From NCBI GenBank assembly GCA_020698575.1, contig CM036245.1, positions 37,811,148 to 37,875,147 of the forward strand: a stretch of 64,000 bases of DNA. Reading direction: 5' to 3'. This stretch comes from Bostrychus sinensis (lineage: Eukaryota; Chordata; Actinopteri; Gobiiformes; Eleotridae). Shown piece by piece: positions 1-10,870 of this stretch. The notes under the pieces are model-generated. The model was given only the letters and a program-made list of their open reading frames with translations, ran no database searches and had not been told where the DNA came from. Both the position numbers and the translations under genes were made by a program. The first letter of the stretch is position 1. The number at the start of each line of letters is the position of its first letter.

Positions 1-775
1 CCAATGAGGACAAACGTGTCCTTTCAAATGTTTTTTTTGATAACTTTGCAGTGGTTATAACTTTTTCTACAAAATTTGGCTAAGTTGTGTATTTTATTAC
101 TAATTTTGAGTTTCTAAACATAAATCTAATATTGCTTCAGTTATACACTATCAAAATTTATTACGTTGCTCCTGTTGACAGTGACAAAAGTGTCCTTGTC
201 AACAAAACATCATACAAAATGTATACACTCATAGTTTTTCACTTTTCTGCATAAATATTTTAATCAGCTTCTGCACTGACCATAAATACAAACTATTATA
301 TTATTTTAAGAATTTTAACCCTTTTTATGTCAGTGTATGTAATAGCATGCCAATTTTTATATATAAAAAAAAAACACGAGGTTTTAAAAAGCAGTCATAT
401 GGAGTTGACCTTTTTTTTTTTTTTTTTTTTGCCTGCTTGGGGGTGGGTGGTGGTGGTGGTGGTGGGGGGGGGGGGGTTACAGCCTTGAGTATGTCAAAGA
501 TAACAGTGTTGTTTTTTAGATTTAGCACAGGAAAAAAAAATATTCCAAAATATTAAAAATGGGATGGGATAAAAAAAAAGGTTAAAATCCTGCAAATAAT
601 AAAATATTTTGTATTTATGATCAGGGCACAAGTTATTTAAAATATTTATGCAAAAAAAAAAAAATGTAGAAAAAATATGAATGTAGAAAAAAAATTATGT
701 TGTTTTGTGACAGGGACACTTTGGTTACTTAACAGCAAAAATCTAACTTTTTAAAATTGGGGCACAAGGGTTTAC
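1..775. mobile_element. piggyBac-like element with long inverted arms (5' end outside window)
   Basis: Two arms pair as an imperfect inverted repeat: about 165-320 and, reversed, about 582-745. Both carry a GCATAAATATTTTAA block, a CATAAATACAAA block and a TTTTAACC inner edge. The outer parts share an AAAGTGTCC motif followed by TGTCA. The right-arm motif order (GACAGG-ACACT, then ACTTAACAG) recurs in the element at 3050-3382, so the two are relatives. No transposase frame is visible. The centre holds poly(T) and poly(G) runs. The class is inferred from TTAA-like edges; the left limit lies beyond the window. Confidence 0.45.
409..475 (+). repeat. Poly(T) followed by (GGT)n / poly(G) tract
   Basis: A run of about twenty T is followed by GGGGGTGGG, five GGT-type units and an uninterrupted run of about fourteen G. 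The open frames across it encode only poly-Gly, poly-Phe or poly-Pro and are artefacts of low complexity. The G-rich strand has enough G-runs to form a G-quadruplex. Confidence 0.9.
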
Positions 776-845
776 AGCCAGTTTCACATTGTGTTTGGTG
801 ACCTGGTGATGTTTCTGTGTGGAAGAAGGCCCCATCCATGTCTCG

Positions 846-925
846 TTAGGTTTTCTCCAGGTGCTCCATTTTACTCATTCAACCTAAAACATGCACAATA
901 AGCTAATCCTCCAACTAGGTACTCC
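846..925 (+). mobile_element. SINE central-domain fragment
   Basis: The stretch beginning GGTTTTCTCCAGGTGCTCC and running to AACATGCACAATAAGC follows the widespread fish SINE core order (a GGTTTCCTCC-GGTGCTCC block, then a CCA-AAACATGCA block). The tRNA-like head and the 3' tail are missing. The match is from memory of the family, not from a search. Confidence 0.5.
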
Positions 926-928
926 TGG

Positions 929-1125
929 GCATGGCAGAAAAGCCAGATACCAGAGGAATCCTTTGCACAGATATGAGGAGGAGAAAACGAGAGTCAAGAC
1001 AAGCTAAGGGTCACATAGAGATCAAACAGACTTGCAGGTTTTCACCATTGTGCTCTGTAGAGAAAAATGCGACCAAAACAGAAAAGAAAAGAGCAAAGTT
1101 GCTTGGTGGTGCTTTAATATTCTAA
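929..1125 (+). repeat. Unclassified interspersed repeat, copy 1 of 4
   Basis: It shares an ordered set of blocks with the copies near 15.1, 22.9 and 23.9 kb: a GGCAGA block, a GAGGAGAAAA-GAGAGTCAAGA block, a GGTCACATA block and a GACCAAAAC block. The 64-codon frame across it is not shared intact by the other copies. I do not recognise the family. Confidence 0.45.
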
Positions 1126-1253
1126 CTTAATGAAGCACATGTCAAGTACAACTCAAAAAATACTAATTATCTTAGTTCCAGATGAATGGAACATATTTTG
1201 ACTATTCCATTTCTGGTTCACCAAATGCCTCCTTGCGTGCAGTGATTAATTCA

Positions 1254-1405
1254 TGGTTTTTATGCTGGATGCCCTTCCTGACACAACTCTCTCAGTTTAT
1301 CTAGACTTAGGACCAGCACAAAGTGTTGCTGCAGTTGTTGGCTCCACACCTCGGAATCAAACCCTTGACCTCCCCTATCCACTCCACTAACCAGGAGTCC
1401 TAATA
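1254..1405 (-). mobile_element. tRNA-derived SINE fragment
   Basis: Read on the minus strand, a tRNA-like head carries TGGTTAGTGGA (A-box-like), followed by GGGTTTGATTCC (B box, 1353-1364). The plus strand then shows ATGCTGGATGCCCTTCCTGA and a GGACCAGCAC block, typical of a fish SINE body. It has diverged too far to be a functional tRNA. Confidence 0.6.
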
Positions 1406-1846
1406 AATAACAGTTTCTGAGACTTTTTGATAGATTGTACTGTAATGTAATAATTATATGTGGAGGAAGATGTACAGCAGCACTGGAACAGCAGAAGAGG
1501 AAATGAGAATTATGTAAAAAAAAGAAAAAAAAAAAAAAAAGAAAAAGCACTTTTCACAAAAACAGTGATGCTGTGAGAAGTGTTTTTGTTTTCATTATAA
1601 AAGCTGGCCTCCTGCTGTTACTCTCAGCCTGACACCAACTCTGAACATCTGCACTGCAAAATACTCTCTGCCACAAGGACACATGCAAACAAACAATATT
1701 ATTTTAGTACAAGTTAAAAAGGAAAAATAAAATATGTGGTAACTGACCTAGGAACAGCAGTGTGACTTGTTTATCATTCTGAATATCACATGAAGAGCAT
1801 GGTCATGAGTCAAAACACACAATAATACATTAGAAAACAATAAGAC
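1406..1846. other. Unassigned AT-rich DNA
   Basis: It contains an A-rich run (about 1516-1545) and otherwise no repeat, gene or clear regulatory motif that I can support. Confidence 0.5.
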
Positions 1847-2114
1847 CAGTGACTTTTCACACCAAGTACTATCTCAGAAAATATGTGGCTTTTCAAGTAC
1901 CATCTTATTAGACTAAAATAAGCCCAAATCAGGACTAAACCAGGTCTAACCCTAAACTAGACCAGGACTAAACAGTGGTCCATACTTCAAACTCAAACTG
2001 AAACAGGACTAAAAGGGAAATAAAACTAAACCAGAACTTGAACTGTAAAAGAATCTGAGTACCACCAGGAGAAGTACCATTAGTGATACCCGTACCACAG
2101 TTTGAGACCCAAAG
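1847..2114 (+). mobile_element. Minisatellite-bearing hAT-like element, copy 1
   Basis: The left end reads CAGTGACTTTTCACACC. The right end reads ACAGTTTGAGACCCAAAG, a decayed version of the inverse complement. The flanks AATAAGAC (1839-1846) and AATCAGAG (2115-2122) match at 6 of 8 positions, consistent with an old 8-bp TSD. The interior is a run of degenerate 11-bp units near CTAAACCAGGA. The right subterminal block has ACCACCAG and a second GTACCA-type block, as in the copy at 24953. It has no coding capacity. Confidence 0.65.
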
Positions 2115-2179
2115 AATCAGAGAGCATAAATAGTGTAACATTACATTTACACAAAAATAACTTTTTACTAAAAGTTTGT

Positions 2180-2330
2180 GGGTTGTATTACACATGCACA
2201 AATTGTAACACGCACATACAAATCATATTACTCATGCACAAATCTTAGTACGGACACACAAATCATATTATGCACGTACACAAAACTCAACACGCACACT
2301 TCTTATTACAGACCAATCTATTTACACACA
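2180..2330 (+). repeat. Degenerate ~20-24-bp tandem repeat
   Basis: Successive units alternate a CACGCACA/ATGCACA block with a CAAATCATATTA-type block (for example ACAAATCATATTACTC and ACAAATCATATTATGC). The period drifts between about 20 and 24 bases. It lies just outside the hAT-like element at 1847-2114. It has no gene signal. Confidence 0.6.
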
Positions 2331-2339
2331 CCCCATACA

Positions 2340-3049
2340 AGATCATCAGCCACTTTTGTTTTGTCTAGAACTAAAATTGCCTGAAGTCACCAGTCTCTGC
2401 CTCTGACCAGTGCAACAGTGGTGTTGTTGGTGGTAAACATTGTGTGGCTTCATCCTTGACTCACCAGCATCATGTGAGTTTTATCACCATGTCCCGCTGT
2501 GCTGCTGCTGGCCTTCAGATTTTATGTGGGCCATTAAGGTCTCACACATAAAACCAAAAGGTCCCGGCTCTGAAAGCGCGAGGCTGTTATTTTTACAGCA
2601 GTCAGACAAAGATAAAACAGAGCAGATTTGACATTATGCATCTGTGTTGATGGCCATTTTAACAGCAGGCATGTATCAAATGCCTTTATTTTCATTGTGT
2701 AATACTAAAGCTGGCAGTAAACCATTACTGAAACACTCTGCTTAGCCACGCCCTCCCCACACCATGAGTCTGACAGAGAGATTACAGAGCAAATTATTGA
2801 TGCATTTTGCCTAAACATGATGAGTGGATTTCACCAAAGAATTAAGGGGGAGGCACAAGCCCCCCCCCAGTTTATTTCAAAGTGAATGCTGCTTTTCTGA
2901 CCAAAACTATTGCCCAGTGGAATAGTAAACTTCTCCCACCTATCCTGTTAATCCTGCTCCCACCTCGGGCACCACCTCGCCTCTTGGATACCTCACATTA
3001 ATTTCAGTCCAGGTTTTAGTGCACAGTAGTGTAAAGGTACACATCTATA
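2340..3049. other. Repeat-poor DNA, nothing assigned
   Basis: No repeat family is recognised. It keeps a few CpGs (a GAAAGCGCGAGG stretch near 2572) and has a short poly(C) run near 2861. There is no gene evidence. Confidence 0.4.
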
Positions 3050-3197
3050 TTAACCCCTTGGCCCCAGTGTCACAAAAGATCATAGTATACATGTTTATTT
3101 TAGGTAAAAGTACCGTATATATATATATATATATATTAAAAAATTAATAAAACAAATTAAAATTAATAAATATATATATATTTTATTAATTAACAAA

Positions 3198-3271
<74 letters not shown>

Positions 3272-3382
3272 CTTATGTGCCCTGACTGTTATGCAAAAAT
3301 GATTTTAATGATGACAGGAACACTGCCACTTAACAGTAGCAACATAAACTAAATAAATAAATAAATTGTGTATAAGGGTTAA
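3050..3382. mobile_element. piggyBac-like element with TTAA ends
   Basis: TTAACCCCTTGG at the left (TTAA 3050-3053) faces ATAAGGGTTAA at the right (TTAA 3379-3382), giving short inverted ends bounded by TTAA. The right half matches the right arm of the element at 1-775 in motif order. The core is filled by AT-rich microsatellite, so no transposase remains. Confidence 0.55.
3116..3268. repeat. (AT)n microsatellite, compound
   Basis: Two AT dinucleotide runs (3116-3136 and about 3203-3268) are separated by TTAATTAA-rich sequence. They lie inside the TTAA-bounded element. The length is likely polymorphic. Confidence 0.95.
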
Positions 3383-3545
3383 AGGTCTCCTATTATGCTA
3401 TAGTTTAGGCTCTATTTTAAAATAGTTTTGCACACCTTTGCATTAGTATTTCACATTTTATAACTTACAATAATGTTTATGTATGGAAAACTGATTTTTT
3501 TGGAGTGCTGTTACTGTGACTCTTATATTGATTTTGACTGGCATT
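3383..3545 (+). repeat. Interspersed repeat, copy 1 of 3
   Basis: The blocks GGTCTCCTATTATGC, CTTTGCATTAGT and TATGTATGGAAAA are shared in order with 20452-20700, and the last with about 29680-29835. This is a short non-coding fish-type repeat whose class I cannot name. It starts directly after the TTAA end at 3382. Confidence 0.5.
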
Positions 3546-4870
3546 CAATGTCTGTCCACTTTCACATTTTTTAAACAAGTAATGCGGGAAACTATGTTGA
3601 TGCTATGCAGATGTTGGAGGTGAGGGATGAAACAAAACGTACTGTTATAACATTCTTTGGTTTGTTTTGTTCTTAAACTTGTATTTATTTTAGTGCAACA
3701 TTACATAATTATGCTGTGTGTCATTTTTCTCTCTCTCTCTTCTGCCTGTAGAAGAACAAAAGGCGTCCAAATAAGGAAATAAATTCATGCTGTGAAAGCA
3801 GATATTTATTGCCTATTATCCCAAACTTTAATAAGGCGACCCGTCTGGTGGTGCAGCCTGTATCAGAGCCAGGACATCTCTGTCTGTTCTGTGTCTGCGT
3901 CCCACCTTTACTCTGCCTGTAATTGTACCCTCCATCTCAGCGATGGCTCTCCTGATACGAGGGCCGGTCGGGGGATGTGCGGGTCATGGGGGAACGCAAC
4001 AATTTAATCTGGCGAGCAGCCTGAGCCGTTCCTAATGATTTCTGCAAGACAGTGTCATCCAAACATCTCCCGTTTTAATAAGGCGCCTTGTTCCGAAACT
4101 ACTATTGATTCCCGGTGCTGCCGCTGACCTGCGCCGGCTCCAGCAAAAGCTAAATTGAGCCATTTAGAAGCCGCTGCCGGTGACTTTAGAGACTTCGGCT
4201 GCGGCTCGGACTCTCTAGGACAATTTATTTCCATCAACTTGAACTTTTTTTTCTCCTACAATGGACTCGCAGCTTGGATCTCACCGTGCAATTCTCACTT
4301 CCTTCCATCAGGACTTTCGGGCTCAAACACCAGCATCATTACAGCTTTGACCTAACAGGGGGCGAAATGTCCACTATAGAAACAGCCTTTCTTTTCTTTT
4401 GTAGAAGCAATTACAATCAATTCTAGTGACTTAAAGAATAGTGAGAGACCTCTGTGTGACCCTGCACATGCCATCAGAACTACTAAAACACATACTGACT
4501 GGTTGACCTGGAAGAAAACCAAGAAAGAGCAATACATGAGGTATCGATGTGCTTACCTCACATTCACATATATACTTTTTCTACCCTGTACTGTGATTGT
4601 TTACATAAATGCTCAATAAAAACTGAAAAACTGTCAATTTTTTGCAGCATTAGTTTAAGCAGACTGTGTTTGTCTATTGTTGTGACTTAGATGAAGATCA
4701 GATCACATTGTATTTATTTTTTATTATTTTTATTTTATTTTTTATTTATTTCCATTTATTTATTTATTGAGTATATTAGCCACCAGCACTTTAAAGTGCG
4801 AGAGTGGCACCAGTTCAATCAAACAGAATACACAGCAGAGTGCTGGGACTTAAAAAGTTACCCCCTTGCC
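3546..4870. other. Repeat-poor tract; candidate conserved non-coding DNA at 3800-4340
   Basis: From about 3800 to 4340 the sequence is richer in GC, keeps many CpGs and contains AAGGCGCCTT and CCGCTGCCGG stretches with no repeat signature. The remainder is AT-rich, with a TTTA-rich tract at 4715-4770. Short open frames occur on both strands but show no splice-consistent gene. The regulatory role is inference. Confidence 0.35.
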
Positions 4871-4873
4871 TTA

Positions 4874-5191
4874 GGGTGGACTTACACCAAAAGCAACCTG
4901 AGCAACTGAAGTGACTGGTGACCATTCATTTCCTTTGTACACTGGCACAACAAGTGCCACGAGCGTGCGTACCAAGTGACGTGGATCAAGGGACTTTTGT
5001 GTCCTGAAGTAAACTGTACGCAAATATGAGTGACATCGCCAAAGGGACCATTAATTATGGAACAAGGTTTGATAGACACTCAAGAGGAATTGGTCCCGCC
5101 CCTTGTCAGCCACCTGACAGGGGATAGCAACACAAATAGAGCACACTGTGCTTAGTATAGAGATTCTGTCTCTTTTGGTGTGAGTCCACTC
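4874..5191. mobile_element. PIF/Harbinger-like MITE with TTA target duplication
   Basis: The left end is GGGTGGACTTACACCAAAAG. The right end is the inverse of GAGTGGACTCACACCAAAAG, so 18 of 20 terminal bases agree. TTA flanks both sides (4871-4873 and 5192-5194). A 3-bp TWA duplication and G-rich ends are hallmarks of PIF/Harbinger. At 318 bp with no transposase it is non-autonomous. Confidence 0.7.
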
Positions 5192-5379
5192 TTACTCCGC
5201 CCTCTGCTGAAGCTTCAAGATGGTATAAAAGTGGGCAGAGAGCAGATAACTGTATGGTTCGAGTCAGTACAGGACAGCTTGGTACAGAAGCTGTATTAGC
5301 TACTGTAAAGAGGAGCAGCTTTCTGTGCCTCAAAATTACTTCTCTGCACCCCGTTACTACATTTTAACAATGCATCATA

Positions 5380-5832
5380 CACTGCCTGGCCAAAAAAAAG
5401 TCACTAAGATTTAACTAAGCAAATCGTTAAGAACCTCCCTTTGGTTAATTACAGCATGGGTGATTATGTTTCAGCTGGCAACTTATTTAACCCTAACAGA
5501 TGCAGTGAGTGCTGATGCAAAAACTCGATTATTCTATCTAGTATGAATTTTTTTGTCCATGATGACACAGGCATATTCAAAGACGACAACGCCAGGATTC
5601 ATCGGGCTCAGATTGTGAAAGAGTGGTTTAGGGAGCATAAGATATCATTTTTACACATGGACTGGTCACCACAGAGTCCAGACTGTAACAACATTAAGAA
5701 TCTAAAATTATTGCAACTCTGGAAGGAAATAAACGTTGTGACATTGCAGAAGCTTATTGAAACAATGCCAAAGTGAATGCGTGCTGTGGTCCAGTGAAAT
5801 ATTACTGTGTGACATGTTTTGACCAGGCAGTG
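5380..5832 (+). mobile_element. Tc1-like transposon, deletion derivative
   Basis: Inverted ends CACTGCCTGGCCAAAAAAAA and the matching TTTTGACCAGGCAGTG are flanked by TA on both sides (5378-5379 and 5833-5834). The element is 453 bp against roughly 1.2-1.6 kb for a full Tc1, so the middle is deleted. The plus-strand frame in its 3' half is described separately. A relative lies at 58446-58843. Confidence 0.85.
5543..5776 (+). pseudogene. Tc1-like transposase C-terminal remnant
   Basis: The 77-codon frame includes DDNARIHRAQIVKEWFREH and then MDWSPQSPD, the region around the second catalytic aspartate and the PQSPDLNPIENLW box of Tc1 transposases. The box has decayed to PDCNNIKNLK, so the catalytic glutamate position reads lysine. 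The N-terminal DNA-binding domains and the first aspartate are absent. It cannot be catalytic. Confidence 0.8.
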
Positions 5833-5834
5833 TA

Positions 5835-7480
5835 TAACAACATAATGCTGACTTGTGCAAGGCAAAATGCAAGACTTTGATTCAAGAAGCGGAAGCCGTA
5901 CAATGCTAAACCGGAAACAGCTGTTGCTAATATAAGCTAGCTACGTTTTCTGAAAAAGTCGGCATAACATTTAGCATGCCCTCTCTTGGAATATGGCTGT
6001 TAATCTGACGCTTTCTGGTTAAACACTTCTTTACCAAAATATGGAAACCTAGGGCTGACCTCACAGGATTCATATGTGTTTCACCACAAAATACCAGAAG
6101 ACCATAAGCAATGAGATGTAACCTAAAGCCCCCATGTGTACACTTAATCAGCTACAAAAATAAAGTTATTTTACGGCATATTGGTCCTTTAAATGTTACT
6201 TTAACTTGCAATAGTACTGTATTTTGTGTATCTCAAAGGTTACAACACTGAAAGCCTTTAGTCCGTGTTAAAAGTCTGAGCTCTAAAGGCAAATGTCTCT
6301 GTACATTCCACATCAGCCCATATCGCCGGAGCACATTGCACACTCAGCATCTACGCCAAATGTAGCAGCAAACTATTGAGACGCGGTCAAGGATCACATC
6401 TGTGGAGCCTTCCATCCAAGCACGCCGAGAGAGCGCCGAGATGAAAGAGGACAGAAAACCATCAAGACGGCTAAATGATCTGAACCCTGCATCACACAGA
6501 GACAGAGACACAGCCAAATATTTTACAAACCCAGTGCTTGAATACAGCGTTGGTCTCAGAGGTCAGCCGAGCAGAGCTAAAGCAGGAAAATACTGAAATG
6601 AAAAAAAAAAGGGAAAGTAACATCCAAGGTGACCCCGGTTGTGTGGCCCCTGGCTGCGTACAGTGAGCAGAGCACTCACAGCTCCAGCCCTTTTACACTG
6701 GAATCAATAAGGGAGAGAGATTGGACGTTTATGAGTTGTTACATTCAGCTGCGGGCCGTGTGGCTGCACTTATGTGTTCTGCTACATTTCATAGAAGCAT
6801 TTAATAGGACGTTCCAAAACAGGGACATCAATTCATTCCATTTCCAAGTATTAAAAATCATATTCATTTGGTTTATGTCATGCACATTACGATGCATCTC
6901 GGGACACATTATATCTACAAGTGAGTGCACACGCAAGACTGGTCATACACAGAATAAATGTACTAATATCAACTCGGGTCCATAGATAAATGTAGATTTC
7001 ATGCCACACAACTTTTTTTTTTTTTTTTAAGAACACACAGGTCTGTTTAACTGAGATGACAGAGACATTAATTACCTTATATTTCATTTATTAATACATA
7101 TCAAATTAAAATTGTTAACAAGTGCAGTTGAGTTTAACACTCAACAGTTGACATTTGCATACAGCTCATTAGCAGAAGTTTACAGTGTGTCTTTATAAAA
7201 CACAAAAACAGCAGCTCCATCAAAGAGGGGAGGCTCACCACCGACAGGACCCTATAGGTAGCAGCCATATAGTCAGTTTGCATTATATGATTAAGAACAC
7301 AGTTAATTAAAACAGAGAAAAGACGTACTGGGAGTAGTGTTCATCATAATGCGCAATTTGAATGCAGCCACCCAAACACCAAACGCACATGAGGTGGAAG
7401 TCCAGCGCTGAGCCACCAGTAAGCTAAAAACAATAGCCCATTAGCTTATACACAAGACGATTAAGTGGACAAGACAAACT
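5835..7480. other. Mostly repeat-poor DNA
   Basis: I see no recognisable gene. About 6290-6480 keeps CpGs (CCATATCGCCGG, GACGCGGTC) and is a weak candidate for conserved non-coding DNA. There is a poly(T) run at 7012-7028. Open frames here (up to 118 codons) have no start or splice context that I would trust. Confidence 0.35.
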
Positions 7481-7599
7481 CTCTACTCACCTACGATGCC
7501 CGCAACTCTGTGCTCTAGCCACTGGGCTTTACGCTTTGTTCACAGCGGCTGTAGTGCGCCTAATCGCAGTCTGGCTTGAGTCAGTCTCCCATGGCCCGG

Positions 7600-7680
7600 C
7601 TCCTGAACGGCGTCTGACGTCAGGGGTGAAAGGTCAGGTGGAGGGGGCGAACACGGGAAAGTAGCGCCCTTTATATAGGG
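7600..7680. promoter_or_regulatory. Promoter-like cluster: CRE, nuclear-receptor half-site, TATA
   Basis: A perfect cAMP-response element TGACGTCA lies at 7615-7622, an AAAGGTCA half-site follows at about 7629-7636, and TATATAAA reads on the minus strand at 7670-7677. GC and CpG content are locally high. A minus-strand GTAGGTGAGT donor-like site lies near 7490. The motifs are visible; transcription is inference. The CRE is downstream of the TATA on the minus strand, which is not canonical. On the plus strand the order is canonical but the TATA is weaker. Confidence 0.35.
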
Positions 7681-8019
7681 GAGTTTGTGAGGCCAACACA
7701 AACACCATACTACTACATATAGATACCTTTAAGCTTTTTAAACTCCAATTCAAAATAAATACAAAATCAACAATAGTTTGCCATTTATATGCTGTAAAAT
7801 AATATATTATTATACCTAAAATATAACAATGTAAAGTCCTATTACATTTAAATATTTTACTGTATATTTTATGTTCAAAATAAACTCCTAAACTCATAAT
7901 AAATTTAGTTAAGTCGCATCCCTTTGCAACAAGCAATTAATTCTAAAAATACATATAACAAAATATATTAAAATAATATTCTGTAACAGTTCTGCCTACT
8001 TTTTAGTCAGTGAGACTAG

Positions 8020-8380
8020 GAATAAATCAGGTCTAAACCAGGACAAAACCAGGTCTCAAAAAGAGCTAAAAGAGGTCTAACCAAGGACTAATTCAGGTCT
8101 AAACAATGTCTCAAAAAGTACTAAACTCAGCACTAAACAACACTCAGGACTAAACAAGAATTAAACAAGAAATAGACCAGGAAAAAAAGCAAATCTAAAC
8201 CAGGACTAAACTGGGTCTGAACCAAGATTAAACCAGGACAAAACCAGGAATTAACCAGGACTAAACAAACAAACAAACAAAAAAATAATAATAATAATAA
8301 TAAAATAAAATAAAATAAACTAGGACCAAACCAGAATGAAATCAGGTCTAAACAAGGACCAAACTAAAAATGAACCTCAG
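8020..8380 (+). repeat. Degenerate 11-bp minisatellite (CTAAACCAGGW), locus 2
   Basis: There are about thirty imperfect units such as TCTAAACCAGGACAAAACC, interrupted near 8265-8320 by AAAC and AAT microsatellite expansion. A CAGTGAGACTAGG block precedes it at about 8010. Clear hAT-like ends like those of copies 1, 3 and 4 are not visible, so the element edges are uncertain. Confidence 0.8.
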
Positions 8381-8389
8381 TTGATGGAC

Positions 8390-10192
8390 CTCAGTGTATC
8401 TAAAATTCTGCGTACGGCCCTATGCAGAATTTCTTGGTGTTGTGTGCACTTTTTGTGTGGACAGACTCTGGACTCAAACAATCCATGTTTTTGCTTCAAA
8501 CTTACAAAATACTGAATAAAAACTGACCAGGGCTCTACAGTATGAAGCTAATGGAACTTATCCCAGATATGTCTCATACCTGGATAAACAAAATCAAACA
8601 TGAGCGTCTCTGGATAAGCAGTACCAGGAAGCAGGTTATCAACTCTCTGAGTTAACCCTGGGTTTCTCTGTGGAGCACTGTGAGCTCATTCATGTGGGAC
8701 AGGTGCTAAACAACCAATCAGACCAACGTTACAGAAACAGAACCGAACCAACTAAACTACACTAAACCATAAATCCATGCACTAAACCCAAAAAAATATA
8801 GCATACAATACCATAGACTGGATGAAAGGCACCAGGCAGTGCAAACATAACAACCACAGAAGCTTAAATCTTTAAAACAGAGCTTAACCAGAGGGTTTCA
8901 TTTAGAGCAGTATATAATTTACTCTTTAAACCTGCGTATATAACATGTCTGAAAACTTACGACTTGATAATGTTACTTTACAATCTCTTAATACTCACTC
9001 ATTTCTCATCACTGATTGGCCAAAGAGACGTCTTCTTATCTTGTACTGAAACTTAACCCTGCTCCTGACCAGGTATGTTCAGCATAAGTTTATAAAATGT
9101 GAACCAGCTTCACAGTTAACCTCGAAATTTCAGCTGTCTAATCCAGCTCTACGGGGCCCATTTAGTAGCAGATAGTATGTCTTAAACGTCCTGCATCAAA
9201 ACAACCCATTTCAAAGTACTGTTACACTCCAGCTTTGCTCAGTAAGTTATTGATTTGTGAACTCCTTTTTACAAAACTGAGTACAGCTAGAGTCTGTGTT
9301 CTTGTTGTACGACCCAGGAGCTGAATATAATTGATCATCATTCATATTTGATGGAACTTAATTAGATAAACACAAGCCCCACATTTTCTTTTGCTGTTCA
9401 TTATTTATTGAGTCCTTGTTCTGTGTGTGTCAGCATTTAGCTCCGAGGAACAGACTCAATGATTCATGGTGTTTGAAGTAACTATTTGCACTTTTTTTTT
9501 TCCTGCATATGATGTGCACTATTTTCTATAGATTTTCTTCTGCTGTTATGTATTAATTATGAGGAAGCTTGTCTGAGAAACATTCCCAGACACTGTTGGT
9601 TTGCTCCAGGTATTTCAGTGCAGATGCTTCCTGTCTTTTATGGCAAAAGTGATTTGTCATCACCTGAATAGTGCAAGTATGAGGTGGACCAGGCCCATAG
9701 GTTGAGATCATGGGAGGACAGGCAGGACATTACCCCCTTCTTTGTAAAAATCGTGATTAATACAAAATAGCCTTGCGTGACCTATTCGTGGTACACACAC
9801 TTGCTCAAACTGCTTATTAACATGAAAAATCCAAACATTTCACAATGAATGAATGAAAAAAAGTGGATTTAACTTTGAATGTGTAATTTAATTTATTTAG
9901 ATTTCCACAGCACTCACAGCCTTTCTTTCAACATTCTTGATGCCAGCGGTCAGAGTAGAATGTCCACTCTGGTTTATTAGACTGATTGAAAGGCAAGAGC
10001 AAGTTAAATAAGCACTCATTACAACAGAGGTTTGCAGAAAACCTTCTCTGAACACCTCAGAGCTAGAAACAGATGGAATACAGTAGCAAAAGGATACTGG
10101 ATGCCCATGCTGTTATGGTAAGTGCTGGCGTAAAAGTGTGTTGAGCAGGCCACACGTTGGACCTTTACTTTAGTACTGACCAATGGTTACAT
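8390..10192. other. Unassigned; possible old inverted-repeat element 8540-9175
   Basis: 8540-9175 contains GGTTATCAACTCTCTGAG and, in the reverse sense near its right end, AGGTTAACTGTGAAGC-type and ATACCTGG blocks that echo its left end. This suggests a degraded transposon that I cannot classify. The rest shows nothing I can support. Confidence 0.3.
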
Positions 10193-10457
10193 CTGTGATT
10201 CCCAACCTCTCACACCAGTTACCACCTCTCTAAACCAGGACTAATCCATATAATATCCAGGTCTAAACTAGGTCTAAATGAGGACTAAACTATAACTAAT
10301 TTAGGACTAAACCAGGTGTAAGCCAGAGCTAAACCAGGACTAAACTATGCTTAAACACCAGGACTAAGCAGTGGTCTACATTCTTAACCCAATAAATACC
10401 TATAAATCTGGCTCTAGATTAAACAAAATCAGAAGAATCACAGTTTGGGAACCACTG
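10193..10457 (+). mobile_element. Minisatellite-bearing hAT-like element, copy 3
   Basis: The left end CTGTGATTCCCAACCTC and the right end CACAGTTTGGGAACCACTG are inverse complements with minor decay. The flanks GGTTACAT and GTTTAGAA match at 5 of 8 positions. The interior is about fifteen degenerate CTAAACCAGGA-type units. It is non-coding. Confidence 0.65.
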
Positions 10458-10589
10458 GTTTAGAATGACTCAGTTCTTTAATGTATATCTATACTGTATA
10501 TTATTATTTGTTTTGTTTATCCCCTGGCCATGCCTTCACAAACCCACTGCTCTTTGTAAAGTCCATCACATGTCTGTAGTGCCAGAGAA

Positions 10590-10870
10590 CAGGGTGGGCC
10601 ACACAGCCCCCTGGCGAATCATTAATGCCCTCCATTTGCCTTAATGGCTCTCTCCCTCCAGGTCCCGGTCCTATCCGCCCCCCTGCGCCGGGCCGTATTT
10701 CGCTTGCTCTCAGCTCATGTAATTAATCCATTCATCTCCAAAAGATCCGATCAATGCGGTCTGGGATGGAGGCCGCCACGTCCTGGGAATATAGGACCGG
10801 AAAACCAGGCAGACCATGGCTTTGGAGAGCACAGCTTTGGATACAGAATCTAAGAGAAACCCTGCCGAGG
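10590..10870. other. Candidate conserved non-coding DNA
   Basis: This is a non-repetitive tract with retained CpGs (CCCCTGCGCCGGGCCGTATT) next to homeodomain-like TAATTAATCC (about 10720-10729). Short frames on both strands look random. The function is inferred from composition only. Confidence 0.3.

Noticed and set aside
325..556. Poly-Gly, poly-Phe and poly-Pro open frames on both strands
   Set aside because: They arise from the poly(T), (GGT)n and poly(G) tract, not from a gene.
1930..1960. Telomere-like CTAACCCTAAAC stretch
   Set aside because: It is a chance variant within the 11-bp minisatellite. No TTAGGG array is present.
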